Shown: positions 52,779-63,250, counted from the stretch's first letter. The stretch: 64,000 bases of DNA from Sulfidibacterium sp964456625 (GCA_964456625.1 CAYWBO010000001.1:48406-112405); one strand, 5' to 3'. The notes: generated from the sequence alone by a model not told the origin. A program made the numbers and translations.

Positions 52779-54137
52779 ATGAAACTTTCTGTATTTAATG
52801 CGAGCATGCTGGTGGTTTATGCCCTGGTTTGTATTGGGATTGGTATCTGGAGTTCCCGCGGAAGGAAAGATGACGATTATTTAATTGCAAGCAGAAACAT
52901 CCGGATCTTCGGTTTTATCTCCACCGTAGTGGCCAGTTATATCGGCGGGGCAGCCATCGTAGCTTATTCGGCGTATGTATACAAATTCGGGATCTCGGCC
53001 ATCGCCGTATTTCTGGGAACCGCGCTGGGGTTTCTGCTCTTCATTCCTTATGCTTTAAAACTGCGCAAGATCAGCACTGAGAAGAAATTCCTCACCCTTT
53101 CCGACTGGTTTTTCTATCAGTACGACAAAAAGACGGGCATTCTCTCGGCCGTAATCCTGCTGGTGGTATATTTCGGGATGCTCCTGAACCAGTTCATTGC
53201 CGGGAGCAGCATTCTGGCCCATATCAGCGGCATGAAGTACGACACAGCCCTGATCATCTCCAGCTCCATTATCGTGATCTACCTGTTTGCCGGAGGCTTT
53301 AAAAGCGTGGTGAAAACCGATATTTTCCAGTACATCATCATGTTTATATTGTTTTTCCTGCTGGCGTACGTACTGTTAAAGGGCGATACTCATATTTCAG
53401 CCCAGATCACCGATTTCTCGGATATGGATCCTGCCATGACCATCGCGTTCATTGCGTTCGGCATCCTGATCATCTTTCAGTCGGCAGAATACTGGCAGCG
53501 GGTATATGCAGCCAAAGACAATAAAGTGGTGAAACGCGGTTTTATCGGTTCTGCCATTCTGGTGCTGGTAACGGGACTTGCCATCACCATTGTGGGATTG
53601 TCGGCGCACTACCAGGTTCCCGGCATTGCGCCTCGCAATGCTTTTGCAGAAGGATTGAAAGTGCTGGTACCGGCCAAATTTCTGGGGCTGAGCCTGGTAT
53701 TGCTGTTTGCTGCCATCATGAGCTCTGCCGACACCATCATTTTCGTACTGGCTTCCAGCATGGCCAAGGATTATATTTCGCATTTCTCCAAAAAGGACGT
53801 CAACGATCATAACTTAAAGATGCAGACCAAAATCTTCGTGGTGCTCTTCTCACTGATCGGTTTCCTGCTGGCTTTTTATTTCAGGAATATCATCCAGGTG
53901 ATCATCTTCATAACTGGCGTCGGGTTTACCATTATTCCGGCGGCCATCGCCTCGTTCCATTTCAAGATGTCCGAAAAAGCGGCGCTGGCGAGTTTCATTT
54001 CAGGCGTGGTGTATATTATCATTCTAATGGTTTTCGATTTGCTGATCCCGGAGCTTAGCATCGCATCCATCGTGGTGGCCACCATCTTCCTGATCGCTTT
54101 TCAGCTGTATTACCGGCGTAAAAAATCCGTGGCTTAG
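52779..54137 (+). CDS. sodium:solute symporter (SSS family)
   Basis: A 452-residue inner-membrane carrier with about thirteen membrane segments. Family marks include GIGIWSSRGRKDDDYLIASR near the start, SYIGGAAIVAYSAYVYKFG, the FAGGFKSVVKTDIFQ segment and AAIMSSADTIIFVLASSMAKD, which matches the conserved sodium-site region. The substrate is unknown. It has its own promoter and is followed by the EamA-type gene after 160 bp. Confidence 0.9.
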   Translation: MKLSVFNASMLVVYALVCIGIGIWSSRGRKDDDYLIASRNIRIFGFISTVVASYIGGAAIVAYSAYVYKFGISAIAVFLGTALGFLLFIPYALKLRKISTEKKFLTLSDWFFYQYDKKTGILSAVILLVVYFGMLLNQFIAGSSILAHISGMKYDTALIISSSIIVIYLFAGGFKSVVKTDIFQYIIMFILFFLLAYVLLKGDTHISAQITDFSDMDPAMTIAFIAFGILIIFQSAEYWQRVYAAKDNKVVKRGFIGSAILVLVTGLAITIVGLSAHYQVPGIAPRNAFAEGLKVLVPAKFLGLSLVLLFAAIMSSADTIIFVLASSMAKDYISHFSKKDVNDHNLKMQTKIFVVLFSLIGFLLAFYFRNIIQVIIFITGVGFTIIPAAIASFHFKMSEKAALASFISGVVYIIILMVFDLLIPELSIASIVVATIFLIAFQLYYRRKKSVA

Positions 54138-54297
54138 CGTTTTGTACAACGCGTGGAGGAGCATCTACAAGACATCCTGCAGCGCATACAAGCCCTTATT
54201 TTACCCATGCAAAGCCTGAAAGTCAACACGTAACATCTTTTTTATATATTTTTTCAGCTCCTGATATCACCAACCGGAATTGGGTTATTTTTGTCTT

Positions 54298-55227
54298 ATG
54301 GAGAAAGTCAGAAATCAGAAACGGGCGTATTTGCTGGCGCTGTTGGCCATCCTGTTTTGGTCGACCATCAGCTCGGCTTTGAAGATCACGCTGCGTTATG
54401 TGGCTTTCGACCAGATGCTGTTCTGGTCGGTACTGAGCGGCATTTTGTTTCTGGTCGTCATCAATCAAAGCGGGAAAAACGCCTTAAAATGGAAACACCT
54501 CACCAGGAGAGACCTGTTTTCTTCTGCCGTCATGGGATTTTTCAGCCCGTTCATGTATTATCTGATCCTGTTTAAAGCCTATGACCTGCTGGAAGCGCAG
54601 GTGGCCGGCGTACTGAATTATACCTGGCCTATTGTGCTGGTGCTGCTTTCCGTGCCCATGCTGGGACAAAAGATATCGTACAAAAGCCTGCTGGCCATCG
54701 GCATCAGCTTTTTGGGCATCCTGCTGATCAGTACCCAGGGCAATTTCCGCACCTTTCATGTGCTGAATCCGCTGGGGGTAACGCTGGCCGTGGGCAGTGC
54801 CTTTTTCTGGTCGCTGTACTGGATTTTCAACATGCGCGATCACCGTGAAGACACCGGAAAGATCCTGCTGAACATGATTTTCGGAATGCTCTATATGGTA
54901 ATCTATTTCCTGGTACTTGGAAAAATACCCGTTTTGCCCGATCTGAAAGGCATAATCGGAAGCATTTATGTGGGATTGTTTGAGATGAGTTTTACTTACG
55001 TGATCTGGCTGAAGGCCCTGAATTATTCCAAAAACGTAGTCCGCGTCAGCAACCTGATCTATCTGTCGCCGTTTATCGCCCTGTTCTGGATCCGGGAAGC
55101 CGTAGGGGAGACCATCCATCTTTTTACTGTCACGGGGTTGATCCTGATTATTTTAGGCATCATCCTGCAGCAGATCGTGCAAAGAAAAGAAGATCGCAAG
55201 GCAGAAGAGGGTACACCGGAAGGTTGA
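54298..55227 (+). CDS. EamA/DMT superfamily transporter
   Basis: A 309-residue protein with ten predicted membrane segments in two EamA repeats (for example LLALLAILFWSTISSAL and VTLAVGSAFFWSLYWIFN). The start is placed at ATG 54298; an in-frame TTG at 54280 would add six residues. TATTTTTG at 54286-54293 is a promoter-like box that would give an almost leaderless message. Probable metabolite exporter or permease; the substrate is unknown. Confidence 0.88.
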   Translation: MEKVRNQKRAYLLALLAILFWSTISSALKITLRYVAFDQMLFWSVLSGILFLVVINQSGKNALKWKHLTRRDLFSSAVMGFFSPFMYYLILFKAYDLLEAQVAGVLNYTWPIVLVLLSVPMLGQKISYKSLLAIGISFLGILLISTQGNFRTFHVLNPLGVTLAVGSAFFWSLYWIFNMRDHREDTGKILLNMIFGMLYMVIYFLVLGKIPVLPDLKGIIGSIYVGLFEMSFTYVIWLKALNYSKNVVRVSNLIYLSPFIALFWIREAVGETIHLFTVTGLILIILGIILQQIVQRKEDRKAEEGTPEG

Positions 55228-55299
55228 ATTTTGTAACTTCGCCATGTTGACAAGCATTGAATCCCGTAAGGATAAAGTATAATTTTAAAAATTTTAGAG

Positions 55300-55698
55300 A
55301 TGATCACACTCACACAAGCAATGAAAGACATGGTTGCCTCACAACAATGTTTTATTGGAACAGTCAACGAAGACGGCACCCCCAATGTGGCTCCCAAACG
55401 CTCCACCCGCGTACTTTCAGACGACAGCCTGATGTTTACGGAAGGTACGGGTGGCGCCACATACTCCAACGTTAAAAGGGGCTCCAAGGTGACGGTTTCT
55501 GTCGTGAACCGCGAGATCCTGGACGGTTACCGGTTCAAAGGAGATGCCATCATGTACGAAGAAGGCGAATTGTATGATAGTGCAGTGGCCATGTCGGAGA
55601 AGATAGGAATGCCCAGACCCAAGGCTGTTTGCGTGATTAAAATTACAGAAATAGACTCATTGAAACCGGGTCCGACAGCGGGTAAAAGAATCGCATAA
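55300..55698 (+). CDS. pyridoxamine 5'-phosphate oxidase-fold protein
   Basis: A 132-residue split-barrel protein, likely FMN-binding. QQCFIGTVNEDGTPNVAPKRSTRVL and FTEGTGGATYSNVKRGSKVTVSVVN are typical of the PPOX family that reduces or binds small flavin-linked substrates. It lacks the extra residues of true PdxH, so vitamin B6 synthesis is not indicated. Single gene, preceded by the transporter and followed by a 184-bp spacer with two small hairpins (including CGTCTG-TTA-CAGACG at about 55829-55843). Confidence 0.85.
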   Translation: MITLTQAMKDMVASQQCFIGTVNEDGTPNVAPKRSTRVLSDDSLMFTEGTGGATYSNVKRGSKVTVSVVNREILDGYRFKGDAIMYEEGELYDSAVAMSEKIGMPRPKAVCVIKITEIDSLKPGPTAGKRIA

Positions 55699-55882
55699 AT
55701 ACCATGGTTAAACAGTTGTCAGACGATGGTTAAGCCACGAAAATAATAGTCAGGTGAAAGCCTGAGTGTCCGGAAGCAGTTGCCCCCAAATTGTTTCTGC
55801 TTAGATCAGTTTTGAATTTATCCGTCTGTTACAGACGTAGTGATCATATTAAACCAACTTTGAATCAAATACACTTGGGGGT

Positions 55883-58800
55883 ATGCAATTTTTTACAAAT
55901 CATCAGAAAAGCCGGCTGCTTCTCGCAGCATTGCTGAGTGTTTTCGCCGGCTTGCCTTTTGCTGTTTTGGCACAAAAGAGCGAAGGCATTCTTCCCGACT
56001 GGGAAAATCCACAGGTTATCGGTATCAACAAACTGCCGCCGCTGCTGAGTTTTATGCACTATCCTAACCGGGAAAGTGCACTGGCCGACAGCACGCTGGA
56101 CATTCACACACCTTATTACCAGTCCCTCGACGGAATGTGGAAATTCCACTGGTCGAAGAATCCGGCGGAAAGACCTAAAGATTTCTACAAAGCCGATTTC
56201 AACGACCGGAGCTGGGCATCGGTGCATGTTCCCGGCGACTGGCAACTGGAAGGCTACGGCAGGCCCATCTATCTGAATTCTGATTATCCGTTCCATCCAC
56301 AGTATCCGGCCAATCCGCCACTGATCCATCAGGATTACGATCCTGTAGGTTCGTACATCACCACGTTTACGGTACCAAAGGATTGGAAAGAACGGGATGT
56401 CTTTATTCATTTCGGCGGCGTAAAAAGCGCTTTCTACCTCTGGGTGAATGGAAAACGTGTCGGCTACAGCCAGGGAAGTATGACTCCTGCAGTATTCAAT
56501 CTGACGCCTTATTTAAAGAAAGGAGAAAACCGGCTGGCAGTGGAAGTCTTCCGCTGGTCTGACGGTTCCTATCTCGAAGACCAGGATATGTGGCGCTTCA
56601 GCGGTATTTACCGAAGCGTTTATCTTTACAGTACTCCCAAAGAACATCTGGAGGACTTTTTTGTACGCGCCAGCCTGGACGACCGATATGAAAACGGGTT
56701 GCTGAACATCACGGTCAAGGTGCGCAACGCCACAGGGAAGAATCTGCCGCCTGCGGAAGTCTCCGCCTACCTGTACAATGAAAACGGCAAACTCATAGGC
56801 AACGGGCCGGTAGCATCCGTAAAAACGCTGACTGACCTTCCGGCCGGAACCGAAGGCATTGCCCAACTGCATGCTGCCATTCCTGATGTCAGAAAGTGGT
56901 CTGCAGAAACGCCCAATCTGTACACGGTTGTGCTGGTGCTGAAAGATGCCAAAGGGAAAGTCATCGAAGCCGCACGGACCACCACAGGATTCCGTAACAT
57001 TCAAATTAAAAACGGGATGCTGCTGGTGAACGGCGTTCCGGTGAAACTAAAAGGGGTCAACATTCACGAACACGATCCTTTTCATGGCAGGGCCATGGAT
57101 TTCAAATGGATCAAGAAAGACGTCATGCTGATGAAGCAGGGGAACCTCAACACGGTCCGTATGTCGCATTATCCCCATGACCCGCGCTACTATTATCTTT
57201 TCGATAAATACGGACTTTACATTATCGATGAAACAAACCTGGAGTCACATGGTCTTTCAGACAACAGGGATATGTTACCGGGAAGTGACCCGCTATGGAC
57301 ACATGCCTGTGTGAACCGTATTGCCCGGATGATCGCACGCGATAAAAATCATCCTTCCGTCATCTTCTGGTCGTTAGGTAATGAACACGGTTACGGAGAA
57401 AATTTTGCCATCATGGCTGCTTATGCCCATGCGGTAGATCCCTCGCGGCCGATACACGATGAACAGATGGAAAGTGTGTCGGATGTGGTCAGCCGCATGT
57501 ATCCGACCCCGCAACAGCTGCAGGCCATGGCCAACGACCCGGCCATCACCAAGCCGATCTTTCTGTGTGAATATGACCATTCTATGGGAAATTCCACCGG
57601 GGGGTTGAAAGACTACTGGAACCTGATCTATCATTATAAAAACCTGATTGGTGGGTGCATCTGGGACTGGGTGGACCAGGGGTTGTACAAAAAAGACGCC
57701 AACGGAAAGATGTTCTGGGCTTACGGCGGCGATTATGGCGATGTTCCCAACGATGCCAACTTCAACATCAACGGTTTTATATCTCCCGACCGGAAGCCCA
57801 ATCCAGCCTATTATGAAGTGAAACACGTGTATCAATACATCAACTTTAAAGCCGGCGACCTGTCCAAAGACGAAATTGTCATCCACAACCGGTATTTCGA
57901 AAGCAGCCTGAGCCGTTTTGAGATCCGATGGACCCTGACCCGGAACGGAAAGATCATTCAATCCGGAGAGATCGACAGCCTGACCACACCTCCCGGTGCA
58001 TGGACAAGGCTGAACCTTCCCGTTCAGAAACCGCAATTACAGCCTGGAAGCGAATACTGGCTGAATGTGAGTGCCACATTGAAAAATAACACGTTGTGGG
58101 CCCACAAAGGATTTACGGTGGCCTGGGATCAGTTTAAGATGCCCTGGGCGACGGCACCGGCATCAAAACCCGGAAAAGTCACCGGTACACCGATTCATGT
58201 AGATCAGACAGGAAGCCTGATTATGCTGAGCGGGAAAGATTTTAAGGCTACGATCGACAAACAGACGGGTTCATTGCAGGGCTATGAATGGAATGGACAA
58301 GCGCTGCTCAGCGGGCCGCTGGTGCCGAATTTCTGGCGTGCACCGACAGACAACGATCATGCCGGATGGAAAGGCACGCTGGATGCCTGGAAAGATGCCG
58401 CACAAAACCGGAAAGTGACTTCCGTAGCCGTAAAGAACAACGCCGATCATTCCGTTACGATCACGGTCGACGGGACGGTGCCGGTGGGTGAAACCACCTG
58501 GCAACTCAAATACACCGTTTTTGAGAACGCGGTGGTGAAAGTGGAAGAAACGCTGACGCCGGTTGGAAATGTTCCGCCTTACATCCCGCTGGTAGGGATG
58601 TCACTGCGTATCCCTAAGAATTACGGTACCATGACCTGGTACGGCCGCGGGCCGCAGGAAAACTATGTGGACCGCCAGTCGGGCGCCATGGTAGGTCTTT
58701 ATTCCGGCAACGTGGACACGCTGTGGACAGATTACGTGCGGCCGCAGGCCAACGGCAATCGCGGCGGCGTGCGATGGGTGCGCTTTACGGATGCTACAGG

Positions 58801-59056
58801 GCAGGGGATCGAAGCCCAGGGCGCCCCGACGCTGGATGTCAGCGCATGGCCCTATTCACTCCAGGATCTGGAGCAGGCTAAACATATCGACGACTTTCCG
58901 GCAAGGGATTTCATCACCGTGAACCTCAACGGCTGGCAGATGGGCGTGGGAGGGATCAACACCTGGTCACCGCAGGCACGGCCCATGAAACCATACCGGC
59001 TGCCCACGGACGTTGTGTATCATTACGGATTTTATTTGTACCCGTACCAGCCATAG
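55883..59056 (+). CDS. exported glycoside hydrolase family 2 beta-galactosidase
   Basis: A 1057-residue enzyme with a signal peptide (about residues 1-31, VLAQ). Domains in order: GH2 sugar-binding (about 70-250), immunoglobulin-like (about 255-370), TIM barrel (about 370-640) and the large beta-galactosidase small-chain domain (about 770-1055). The acid/base is Glu501 in SLGNEHGYGE and the nucleophile Glu563 in LCEYDHSMGN, both as in LacZ-type enzymes. It would cleave beta-galactosides outside the inner membrane. No SusCD pair is near. It is followed after 45 bp by a second GH2 gene. Confidence 0.95.
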   Translation: MQFFTNHQKSRLLLAALLSVFAGLPFAVLAQKSEGILPDWENPQVIGINKLPPLLSFMHYPNRESALADSTLDIHTPYYQSLDGMWKFHWSKNPAERPKDFYKADFNDRSWASVHVPGDWQLEGYGRPIYLNSDYPFHPQYPANPPLIHQDYDPVGSYITTFTVPKDWKERDVFIHFGGVKSAFYLWVNGKRVGYSQGSMTPAVFNLTPYLKKGENRLAVEVFRWSDGSYLEDQDMWRFSGIYRSVYLYSTPKEHLEDFFVRASLDDRYENGLLNITVKVRNATGKNLPPAEVSAYLYNENGKLIGNGPVASVKTLTDLPAGTEGIAQLHAAIPDVRKWSAETPNLYTVVLVLKDAKGKVIEAARTTTGFRNIQIKNGMLLVNGVPVKLKGVNIHEHDPFHGRAMDFKWIKKDVMLMKQGNLNTVRMSHYPHDPRYYYLFDKYGLYIIDETNLESHGLSDNRDMLPGSDPLWTHACVNRIARMIARDKNHPSVIFWSLGNEHGYGENFAIMAAYAHAVDPSRPIHDEQMESVSDVVSRMYPTPQQLQAMANDPAITKPIFLCEYDHSMGNSTGGLKDYWNLIYHYKNLIGGCIWDWVDQGLYKKDANGKMFWAYGGDYGDVPNDANFNINGFISPDRKPNPAYYEVKHVYQYINFKAGDLSKDEIVIHNRYFESSLSRFEIRWTLTRNGKIIQSGEIDSLTTPPGAWTRLNLPVQKPQLQPGSEYWLNVSATLKNNTLWAHKGFTVAWDQFKMPWATAPASKPGKVTGTPIHVDQTGSLIMLSGKDFKATIDKQTGSLQGYEWNGQALLSGPLVPNFWRAPTDNDHAGWKGTLDAWKDAAQNRKVTSVAVKNNADHSVTITVDGTVPVGETTWQLKYTVFENAVVKVEETLTPVGNVPPYIPLVGMSLRIPKNYGTMTWYGRGPQENYVDRQSGAMVGLYSGNVDTLWTDYVRPQANGNRGGVRWVRFTDATGQGIEAQGAPTLDVSAWPYSLQDLEQAKHIDDFPARDFITVNLNGWQMGVGGINTWSPQARPMKPYRLPTDVVYHYGFYLYPYQP

Positions 59057-59101
59057 CAACTGATTTTAACAACTGAGAGAATTTAACAGAAAACACCACA
59101 C

Positions 59102-61504
59102 ATGAAAAGATCGATCCAATTTTTGGTTTTAATGCTCTTTTTAGCGGCATTAAATGCCTGCACGACCACTCAAAAAAATCCGAGAATGGTACGCAATTTC
59201 GACGACCACTGGCGTTTCCACCTGGGTGACCTGACGGATGCACAAGCTCCGGCCTATCAGGACAAATCCTGGCAGCTACTCGATGTACCACACGACTGGA
59301 GCATTGAACTGGCTTTCGACAAAAACAGCCCGGCCGGACCGGGTGGCGGTTATCTGAGCGGCGGCATCGGCTGGTACCGGAAGACTTTTACCCCTGACAA
59401 GTCCTTAAAAGGCAAACAGGTATTTATCAATTTCGATGGGGTGTATCGCGACAGCAAAGTATGGATCAACGGCCATTTGCTGGGCTTCCGTCCCAACGGC
59501 TACATCTCGTTCCAGTATGATCTGACCCCTTACCTGAACTGGGACAAGCCCAATGTGATCGCCGTCAGGGTGGACAATTCGCAGCAACCCAATTCCCGCT
59601 GGTATTCCGGTTCTGGGATCTACCGTGATGTGCGGCTGGTGTACGTCAATCCCGATCATTTTGCGCACTGGGGCACTTATGTTACCACGCCCGATGTGAG
59701 TCAGGCCGCGGCGACCGTAAAAGCGCAGTTCCAAACGGTGCTTCATACCGGTGCAGATGCCACGATCAAGGCGCAGCTGTTTGATGCCGCCGGGAAGCTG
59801 GTGGCACAGTCGGTATTTCCGGTAGAAGGCCGGGGGGCTTATACTACGTTGCAGGTGAAAAACCCGCATCTGTGGTCGCCTGACGATCCGTATCTGTACA
59901 AACTGGTGTCGTCGCTGATGGTAGACAGCAAGCTGAAGGACCGGGAAAGCACGAACGTGGGCCTGCGTTATTTTCATTTTGATCCGAAAGAAGGCTTCTT
60001 TCTCAACGGGAAACATCTGAAAATCCTGGGCACCTGCAACCATTACGACCTGGGGTGCCTGGGCACGGCATTCAACAAAAGCGTGCTGGAATACCGCTTT
60101 CAGCTGTTGAAAGACATGGGCTGCAATGCGCTGCGCACCTCCCACAATCCGCCAGATCCTGAGTTCCTGAATCTGGCCGACAGCATGGGGTTTCTGGTGA
60201 TGGACGAAGCTTTCGACATGTGGAATCTTCCTAAAGTCAAATACGATTATTCGCAGTATTTCAACCAGTGGCACAAACGCGACCTGAGCGACCAGGTGCT
60301 GCGCGACCGGAATCATCCCAGCATTATCATCTGGAGTGTGGGCAATGAAATTCCCAACCAATGGGCACATACGCCGGGGGAAATCAAACAAGCCGATTCC
60401 ATCATGGAAGATCTTTGTTCCATCGTCCGCAACCTGGATGATACGCGCCCGATCGTAACCGCCAACAACGACCCGGAACCGAATAACCCGCTGATCCACT
60501 GCGGAGCCACAAACCTGATCGGTATCAACTATCACAATGCCAATTTACTTTCGTTCCCGAAAGTATATCCGGGCAAAATGTTGATCCAGACAGAATCTAC
60601 CTCGGCTTTAGAAACCCGGGGTTACTATACCATGCCTTCGGATTCCATCACCATTGAGCCCAAAGACTGGCGTATCCCTTTCCATACTGACAACAATTTC
60701 TGCTCGTCCTACGACAACTGGCGTACTTCCTGGGGGTTCACCCATGAAGAAAACTGGAAAGTGGTAAAGGATAATCCTTACGTCTCCGGCATGTTCGTCT
60801 GGACGGGATTTGACTACATCGGCGAGCCGACACCTTTTGTCTGGCCGTCGAGGAGTTCCTATTTCGGCATCCTGGACCTGGCCAACTTCCCCAAAGACAT
60901 CTACTACATGTATCAGAGTGAATGGACAAAAGATACGGTGCTGCACATTTTCCCGCACTGGAACTGGAAGCCGGGACAGTTGGTGGACATCTGGGCTTAT
61001 TACAACAATGCCGACTCGGTACAGCTGTTCCTGAACGGCAAATCGCTGGGCGTGCGGAGCAAGAAAGCCGGCGGGTTTCATGTGATGTGGCGGCTGCATT
61101 TCGAACCGGGGACGTTGCGTGCCGTTTCCTATAAAGACGGGAAAGAAATCAAGGTAGCCGAAGAAAGAACGGCAGGGGCTGCATCCCGCATCGAACTTTC
61201 GTCCAACCACCCGCAACTTTCAGCTGACAATAAGGACATCGCTTTCGTTACGGTTCAGATCACCGACAAAAACGGTACTATGGTTCCTGATGCGGATAAC
61301 CTGGTAAACTTCACCATTTCTGGCCCGGGAAGGATCGTCGGGGTGGCCAACGGAGACGAGACCAGCCACAATTCCTTCAAAGCCCANNNNNNNNNNNNNN
61401 NNNNNNNNNNNNNNNNNNNNNNNNNNNNNNNNNNNNNNNNNNNNNNNNNNNNNNNNNNNNNNNNNNNNNNNNNNNNNNNNNNNNNNAATTCCGGGTTCTT
61501 TTAA
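59102..61504 (+). CDS. GH2 glycosidase lipoprotein (C-terminus in assembly gap)
   Basis: About 762 residues are seen before the gap at 61387. The lipoprotein signal ends LNAC (Cys near residue 19). Then a GH2 sugar-binding domain (about 35-180), an Ig-like domain, a TIM barrel with acid/base Glu416 (WSVGNEIPN) and likely nucleophile Glu498 (QTESTSAL), and DUF4982/Ig-like C-terminal domains. GMFVWTGFDYIGEPTPF is typical of the DUF4982-bearing GH2 group, which acts on beta-galactosides or related sugars. The sequence after the gap gives no family match in any frame, so the true end is unknown. Probably co-transcribed with the upstream GH2 gene. Confidence 0.88.
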   Translation: MKRSIQFLVLMLFLAALNACTTTQKNPRMVRNFDDHWRFHLGDLTDAQAPAYQDKSWQLLDVPHDWSIELAFDKNSPAGPGGGYLSGGIGWYRKTFTPDKSLKGKQVFINFDGVYRDSKVWINGHLLGFRPNGYISFQYDLTPYLNWDKPNVIAVRVDNSQQPNSRWYSGSGIYRDVRLVYVNPDHFAHWGTYVTTPDVSQAAATVKAQFQTVLHTGADATIKAQLFDAAGKLVAQSVFPVEGRGAYTTLQVKNPHLWSPDDPYLYKLVSSLMVDSKLKDRESTNVGLRYFHFDPKEGFFLNGKHLKILGTCNHYDLGCLGTAFNKSVLEYRFQLLKDMGCNALRTSHNPPDPEFLNLADSMGFLVMDEAFDMWNLPKVKYDYSQYFNQWHKRDLSDQVLRDRNHPSIIIWSVGNEIPNQWAHTPGEIKQADSIMEDLCSIVRNLDDTRPIVTANNDPEPNNPLIHCGATNLIGINYHNANLLSFPKVYPGKMLIQTESTSALETRGYYTMPSDSITIEPKDWRIPFHTDNNFCSSYDNWRTSWGFTHEENWKVVKDNPYVSGMFVWTGFDYIGEPTPFVWPSRSSYFGILDLANFPKDIYYMYQSEWTKDTVLHIFPHWNWKPGQLVDIWAYYNNADSVQLFLNGKSLGVRSKKAGGFHVMWRLHFEPGTLRAVSYKDGKEIKVAEERTAGAASRIELSSNHPQLSADNKDIAFVTVQITDKNGTMVPDADNLVNFTISGPGRIVGVANGDETSHNSFKAXXXXXXXXXXXXXXXXXXXXXXXXXXXXXXXXXXNSGFF
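61387..61486. other. assembly gap (100 N) near the end of the GH2 gene
   Basis: Exactly 100 N. Compared with the family, roughly 50 residues of the GH2 protein are missing at the C-terminus, so the real gap may exceed 100 bases. Confidence 0.95.
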
Positions 61505-61586
61505 ACGCCTTTATACGAGTAATTTGATAGTTTATGTAAACTATTCAAAGAAAATCGTATTATTGTGACGCTATTATTGAAAAAGC

Positions 61587-62297
61587 ATGAGGCGTCCCTT
61601 ACTTTACACTTATACGGTACTGTCTTACGGCCTGTTGTACCCGTTTACGTTTTTCATTGTGCTGACGGTCCTTTTCCTGCACACGACGGGGTTGCGCAAG
61701 ACCACACCAACAGTGCTCAAATTCTGGGCCCGGGGTTCGTTTCTGATGATCGGAAAATTTTATAAAATTGAAGGTAGGGAATATGTGAAACCCGGACAGA
61801 AATACATCCTGCTCACCAATCACTCCAGCCTGTTCGACATCATGGGCATCATGGCCATCAATTCCAGCGTATCCTGGTTCGGGCGTGCCAATCTGACGCA
61901 TATCCCGGTCTTCGGAAAAGTGCTTCGGGTGATCCACTACATTCCCATGCAAAGCAGCGACCTGAAGAACACAAAAAACATGATCGGGGAACTGATCCGA
62001 AGTACGGAAAACCAGACCGTGGCCATCTTTCCCGAAGGTACCCGGACTACTACCGGCGACCTGAACCGGTTTCATAAAGGCTTTCTACACGTATTGAAAG
62101 CCAGCCAGCTGGATATCCTGCCGGTGACCTTACGGGGATTTTACGAATTCAAACCCAAAAACAGATTTTATTTCAATTATCCTGTCAAACTATCTGCCCA
62201 TATTCATCCTCCCATTTCCTATAAAGGACTCGAACACCTGGACGACAGAGAGATCATTGAAAAAGTGAAAACCCAGATTGCATCAGCCTTAATTTAA
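61587..62297 (+). CDS. plsC: 1-acylglycerol-3-phosphate acyltransferase (PlsC-like)
   Basis: A 236-residue membrane-bound acyltransferase that makes phosphatidic acid. HxxxxD is NHSSLFD (His79, Asp84) and the substrate motif is FPEGTRTT (near 149). One or two N-terminal membrane segments are present (about residues 8-33). It precedes a lipid kinase and a HAD phosphatase on the same strand with spacings of 14 bp and a one-base overlap, forming a small lipid operon. Confidence 0.92.
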   Translation: MRRPLLYTYTVLSYGLLYPFTFFIVLTVLFLHTTGLRKTTPTVLKFWARGSFLMIGKFYKIEGREYVKPGQKYILLTNHSSLFDIMGIMAINSSVSWFGRANLTHIPVFGKVLRVIHYIPMQSSDLKNTKNMIGELIRSTENQTVAIFPEGTRTTTGDLNRFHKGFLHVLKASQLDILPVTLRGFYEFKPKNRFYFNYPVKLSAHIHPPISYKGLEHLDDREIIEKVKTQIASALI

Positions 62298-62311
62298 GCG
62301 GAACGAAAAAT

Positions 62312-63250
62312 ATGAAAGAAACAGATCGCCCTGCGTGGGCCTTTATTGTCAACCCGGTGGCAGGAAGCGGACACGCTTTAAAAACCGAAGAAGAAATTAA
62401 AAAACAAATAGCCCTCAGAAGCCTGGCGGCGGAAATCGTCCGTAGTGAAGCCAAAGGCCATGCTACGGTACTGGCTGAAGAAGCGGCCCGAAAAGGCTGT
62501 CAATATATCGTGGCCGTAGGAGGCGACGGCACGTTAAACGAAGTGGCAAAGAGCGTGGCCGACCATCCGGAATGCATTCTGGGTGTGATCCCCTCGGGCA
62601 CCGGCAACGACTTTGCCAAAATGCTGGGGCTGGAGCCCGACTTTTCGCCTGAAGCATGGGACGTTTTCTTCGAAGCCCATGTTAAGACCCTGGACGTCGG
62701 CAGCTGCGACGGCAATTATTTCTTTAACGGCATGGGGCTGGGATTCGACGCCCAGGTGGCCTCGGAGAATTTTACACCCACCGGTGAGCTGAAGGAAGTC
62801 CGCGGGAATTATCTGTGGCATATCATGAAAAACCTCTTCTTTTTCAAAGCCCAGAAAATGAAGATCACCCTGAACGGTGAGCCGAAAGAAAAGCTTTCGT
62901 TCCTCAATGCCGTGGGCATCGGAAGGCGTTACGCCGGCGGTTATTACCTCACCCCGGAAGCCCTCGCCGACGACGGGCTGCTGGATGTCTGCATGGTGGA
63001 CCCCGTGAACATCATCCAGCGGCTCAACATCCTGATGAAAGTGCCCAAAGGCAAACACCTGACCCATCGCAAAGTCCATTATTACAAAACCGAAAAGCTG
63101 AAGATCGAACTGGACCATAAGGCAGCGTATCACCTGGACGGGGAGCTGTATTTTGCCAACAGTTTCGACATCCGCATCCATCCGGCCAAAATCCGCACGA
63201 TCTATCACCCGGGACGGGACCATTATTTTTCCGATATTCAAAATTCGTAA
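62312..63250 (+). CDS. diacylglycerol/lipid kinase (YegS/DagK family)
   Basis: A 312-residue kinase with the nucleotide motif VGGDGTLNEV (Gly70-Val78) and IPSGTGNDFAKMLG, and GIGRRYAGGYYLTPEALADDGLLDV late in the chain. It phosphorylates diacylglycerol or a related lipid, or sphingoid bases, with ATP. Bacteroidota members may act on sphingoid lipids, but the substrate is not shown by sequence. It starts 14 bp after plsC. Confidence 0.9.
   Translation: MKETDRPAWAFIVNPVAGSGHALKTEEEIKKQIALRSLAAEIVRSEAKGHATVLAEEAARKGCQYIVAVGGDGTLNEVAKSVADHPECILGVIPSGTGNDFAKMLGLEPDFSPEAWDVFFEAHVKTLDVGSCDGNYFFNGMGLGFDAQVASENFTPTGELKEVRGNYLWHIMKNLFFFKAQKMKITLNGEPKEKLSFLNAVGIGRRYAGGYYLTPEALADDGLLDVCMVDPVNIIQRLNILMKVPKGKHLTHRKVHYYKTEKLKIELDHKAAYHLDGELYFANSFDIRIHPAKIRTIYHPGRDHYFSDIQNS

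Noticed and set aside
59405..60535. Long minus-strand frame opposite the second GH2 gene
   Set aside because: Antisense to catalytic GH2 regions, His/Arg/Val-rich composition, no family resemblance.
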